DNA of 64,000 nucleotides from Bradyrhizobiaceae bacterium (GTDB lineage Bacteria > Bacteroidota > Ignavibacteria > Kapaibacteriales > Kapaibacteriaceae), in contig JAGFIZ010000051.1 in assembly GCA_024103135.1 (NCBI GenBank), positions 28,258-92,257 of the forward strand. Direction: 5' to 3'. The position numbers and the translations under genes were made by a program. Positions within the stretch are counted from its first letter, which is position 1; every line of letters starts with the position of its first letter. This document shows, piece after piece, positions 62,572 through 64,000 of this stretch. Under the pieces are notes generated by a model, which ran no database searches, was not told the DNA's origin, and saw nothing but the letters and a program-made list of their open reading frames with translations.

Positions 62572-63285
62572 TTAATCTACGAGACCAGCCTGATCGAATA
62601 GTCGATCGCGATCCAGAATTACAATTCGCTTGCCTTCCAAGGCGATAATCTTATCACTGTTTAGTTCAGAAAGCATCTTCGTTGCAGTTTCACGAACTGT
62701 TCCCGCAAGGTCGGCAATGTCTTGTCTGCTTAAGACTACCGCAAGCGTCTTGCCATCTTCCTCGTAACCGAATTTTTCCTGCAACAGCAACAAGGCCTCG
62801 GCTACCCGCTCACGAACTGTTCGAAGCGTTAATCGTGATATGCGGTACTCTGCATTGCGTAAAGCATCTGACAGCAGGGTCATCATCGACATCGTCAGGT
62901 CATGATTGACACTCATGAGTCGGAGTAACACGGACTCGGGAAGGTGGCAGACCTTGACGTCGTCTATTGCCACTGCCGATGCCTGATAAACATCCCGGCC
63001 AAGAAAAGCTCGATAGCCGATCACCTCTCCCCTCATGGCAAATCGCGTAATCTGCTCGTTTCCAAAATCATCAAGTTGGGTGAGCTTAACCTTCCCACTT
63101 AGAATACAGAACATTCCGTTTGGTCGAGTTCCTGCCCGAAAGATCACTTCTCCTTTTCGGTATGGAATGACTGTTTTCTGCTCTTCAATCTCGACCAATT
63201 CGCCGTGAGTGAGGGTACAGAGCAAACTACCTTGGAATGCACCACATTCTTCACAGTGCACTGTTGAATGATGACCTCTCTTCAT
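62572..63285 (-). CDS. FNR/CRP-family transcriptional regulator with FNR-like cysteines
   Basis: The ATG at 63285 gives 237 residues (a GTG at 63294 adds three). N-terminal HCEECGAFQGSLLC gives Cys11, 14 and 23, and Cys113 in KVCHLPESVLLRL aligns with FNR Cys122, so an oxygen-labile [4Fe-4S] cluster is likely. A cNMP-fold domain (about 30-125), dimer helix and winged helix follow. The recognition helix GTVRETATKMLSEL has Arg-Glu at the CRP contact positions rather than the FNR ExxSR pattern. It precedes the porin and molybdoenzyme operon and probably activates them when oxygen is low. Confidence 0.9.
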   Translation of the reverse strand: MKRGHHSTVHCEECGAFQGSLLCTLTHGELVEIEEQKTVIPYRKGEVIFRAGTRPNGMFCILSGKVKLTQLDDFGNEQITRFAMRGEVIGYRAFLGRDVYQASAVAIDDVKVCHLPESVLLRLMSVNHDLTMSMMTLLSDALRNAEYRISRLTLRTVRERVAEALLLLQEKFGYEEDGKTLAVVLSRQDIADLAGTVRETATKMLSELNSDKIIALEGKRIVILDRDRLFDQAGLVD

Positions 63286-63323
63286 GGCATGCACGACTAC
63301 TTGAAAATCGTAACCCGTGAGTA

Positions 63324-63360
63324 CAAACCTAACGAATGCTTAGTCAGTTGTTTCCAACAA
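63324..63360 (-). promoter_or_regulatory. Predicted promoter of the FNR-like regulator with adjacent palindrome
   Basis: On the minus strand TAGGTTTG (63324-63331) matches TAnnTTTG, the same sequence as before the molybdoenzyme operon, with a TTG at 63355-63357 (23-base spacer). A TTGTT-N3-AACAA palindrome overlaps the -33 region (63348-63360). Confidence 0.5.
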
Positions 63361-63476
63361 TGATAACTGATCGTAACACTGCACCACTCATGGCAACACA
63401 ATACCGCACCATGCAAACACAACATGTTGGTGCCAGTGCCTTGCATACTCCATCCATGCCTTTTCAATACGTTCCC

Positions 63477-63845
63477 CGTCACCCCTGCGAAAGTGTCGTC
63501 ACCCCCGCGAAAGTGTCGTCACCCCCGCGAAAGTGGGGGCCTAGGGAAAAGCGTTCTGGGTCCCCGCTTTCGCGGGGAAGACGAATGAAGAGCGCTGGGT
63601 CCCACGTAAGCCAGTCACCCCCGCGAAAGCGGGGGGCCTAGGGAAAAACGTTCTGGGTCCCCGCTTACGCAGAGACGACGAATGAAAAGTGCTGGGTCCC
63701 CGCTTACGCAGGGACGACGAATGAAGAGTACTGGGTCCCTGCTTACGCAGGGAAGACGAATGAAGAGTTCTGGGTCCTGGGTCCCCGCTTTCGCGGGGAT
63801 GACGACCGTTTAGTTCTGGGTCCCCGCTTCCGCGGGGATGACGGT
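63477..63845. repeat. REP-like GC-rich palindromic repeat array
   Basis: Three 20-base tandem copies of CGTCACCCCCGCGAAAGTGT (first copy with T for C) start at 63478. From about 63555 there follow about seven units of roughly 40 bases, each starting CTGGGTCCCCGCTTTCGCGG or a variant (several with TACGC), then GACGAATGAAGAG. Each unit contains a stem such as TCCCCGC/GCGGGGA. Similar ATGACG-flanked GCGGGG palindromes are widespread REP-type elements in bacteria. No coding gene is supported in 63295-63896; short open frames here are repeat-encoded. Confidence 0.9.
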
Positions 63846-63848
63846 ACA

Positions 63849-63889
63849 AAAAGCAAAACCCTCAAATGCATGTGCACATGAGGGTTTTG
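63849..63889 (-). terminator. rRNA operon terminator
   Basis: On the minus strand, 63879-63889 (CAAAACCCTCA) pairs with 63854-63864 (TGAGGGTTTTG) around a loop containing ATGTGCACAT, followed by CTTTTTG. It lies just after the 5S rRNA 3' end. Confidence 0.88.
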
Positions 63890-63896
63890 AGTAAAG

Positions 63897-64000
63897 GACC
63901 TGGCAACTACCTACTCTCCCACACCAGTTCAGGTGCAGTACCATCGGCACGACGGGGCTTAACGACTCTGTTCGGAATGGGAAGAGGTGTGACCCCCGCG
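63897..64000 (-). rRNA. rrf: 5S ribosomal RNA, 3' part (gene continues beyond the window)
   Basis: On the minus strand the sequence reads CACACCTCTTCCCATTCCGA ... GTCGTGCCGATGGTACTGC ... GTGGGAGAGTAGGTAGTTGCCAGG, the conserved 5S core and 3' end. The 5' end and the rest of the rrn operon (23S and probably 16S) lie past base 64000. Its 3' boundary is placed at about 63897 from the terminal TGCCAGG. Confidence 0.93.

Noticed and set aside
63477..63845. Possible CRISPR array
   Set aside because: Units are palindromic, variable and lack unique spacers of constant length; no cas genes in the window.
63541..63849. Minus-strand open frame with repeated SSSLRKRGP-type peptides
   Set aside because: The peptide repeats simply translate the REP-like DNA units; no start signal supports a gene.

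Overview
The window reads as chromosome of a Gram-negative member of the Bacteroidota / Chlorobi superphylum; an Ignavibacteria- or Kapabacteria-like lineage fits best, but this is inference. Supporting signs are secreted proteins with a type IX secretion (T9SS) C-terminal sorting domain, a very large 'choice-of-anchor-D' repeat protein, Bacteroidota-type promoters (TAnnTTTG -7 elements before tRNA-Cys, a peroxiredoxin and others), a BtuB plus beta-propeller uptake locus, and CMP-KDO synthetase (LPS). The DNA is moderately GC-rich, densely packed and mostly coded on the minus strand. Genes often overlap by the four bases ATGA or GTGA, and convergent genes often overlap at their 3' ends.

Layout. 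1-9.5 kb: SPFH/NfeD membrane pair, FecR-like and CHASE2 pair, M16 peptidase, AddA-like helicase-nuclease, flavoprotein. 9.5-16.7 kb: two secreted proteins, one of 1676 residues. 16.7-24.5 kb: two amino-acid permeases, peroxiredoxin, a small gene flanked by direct repeats, gcvH-accC-accB-efp and tRNA-Cys. 24.8-36.3 kb: a long co-directional run with an OmpA-like protein, a secreted WD40 propeller, MerR, FtsW/RodA, an orphan histidine kinase, hisS, ptsN-like, a sugar nucleotidyltransferase/phosphomutase fusion, acetyl-CoA synthetase and an isochorismatase-fold hydrolase. 36.3-42 kb: EamA transporter, glycosyltransferase, FemAB-like protein, small outer-membrane protein, kdsB, gatC, plsC and a SUI1 factor. 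42-48.5 kb: a cobalamin-type uptake trio (propeller, surface protein, BtuB), a three-haem cytochrome c and a D15-type barrel.

48.6-63.3 kb is the most interesting part. Twelve minus-strand genes packed like one operon encode a periplasmic type II DMSO-reductase-family enzyme (catalytic alpha with Tat signal, four-cluster Fe-S beta, haem-b gamma), its TorD/NarJ-like chaperone, and molybdenum-cofactor genes moaA, moeA, mobA, moaD, a moeB-rhodanese, moaE and a moaC-mogA fusion, with a TSUP anion transporter in the middle. Upstream lie an alginate-export-type porin and an FNR-like regulator with four FNR-like cysteines but a CRP-like reading helix. A perfect CRP-type palindrome precedes the porin, and a near-perfect one lies about 62 bases before the predicted start point of the reductase operon. 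This suggests an oxygen-regulated anaerobic respiration module whose substrate the sequence does not settle.

The window ends with an array of GC-rich REP-like palindromes, an rRNA terminator and the 3' part of a 5S rRNA gene whose operon continues past base 64000. Across the window the octamer AGCCCCCT (or its complement AGGGGGCT) occurs at least 21 times where about two are expected. No insertion sequence, prophage or CRISPR array was seen.
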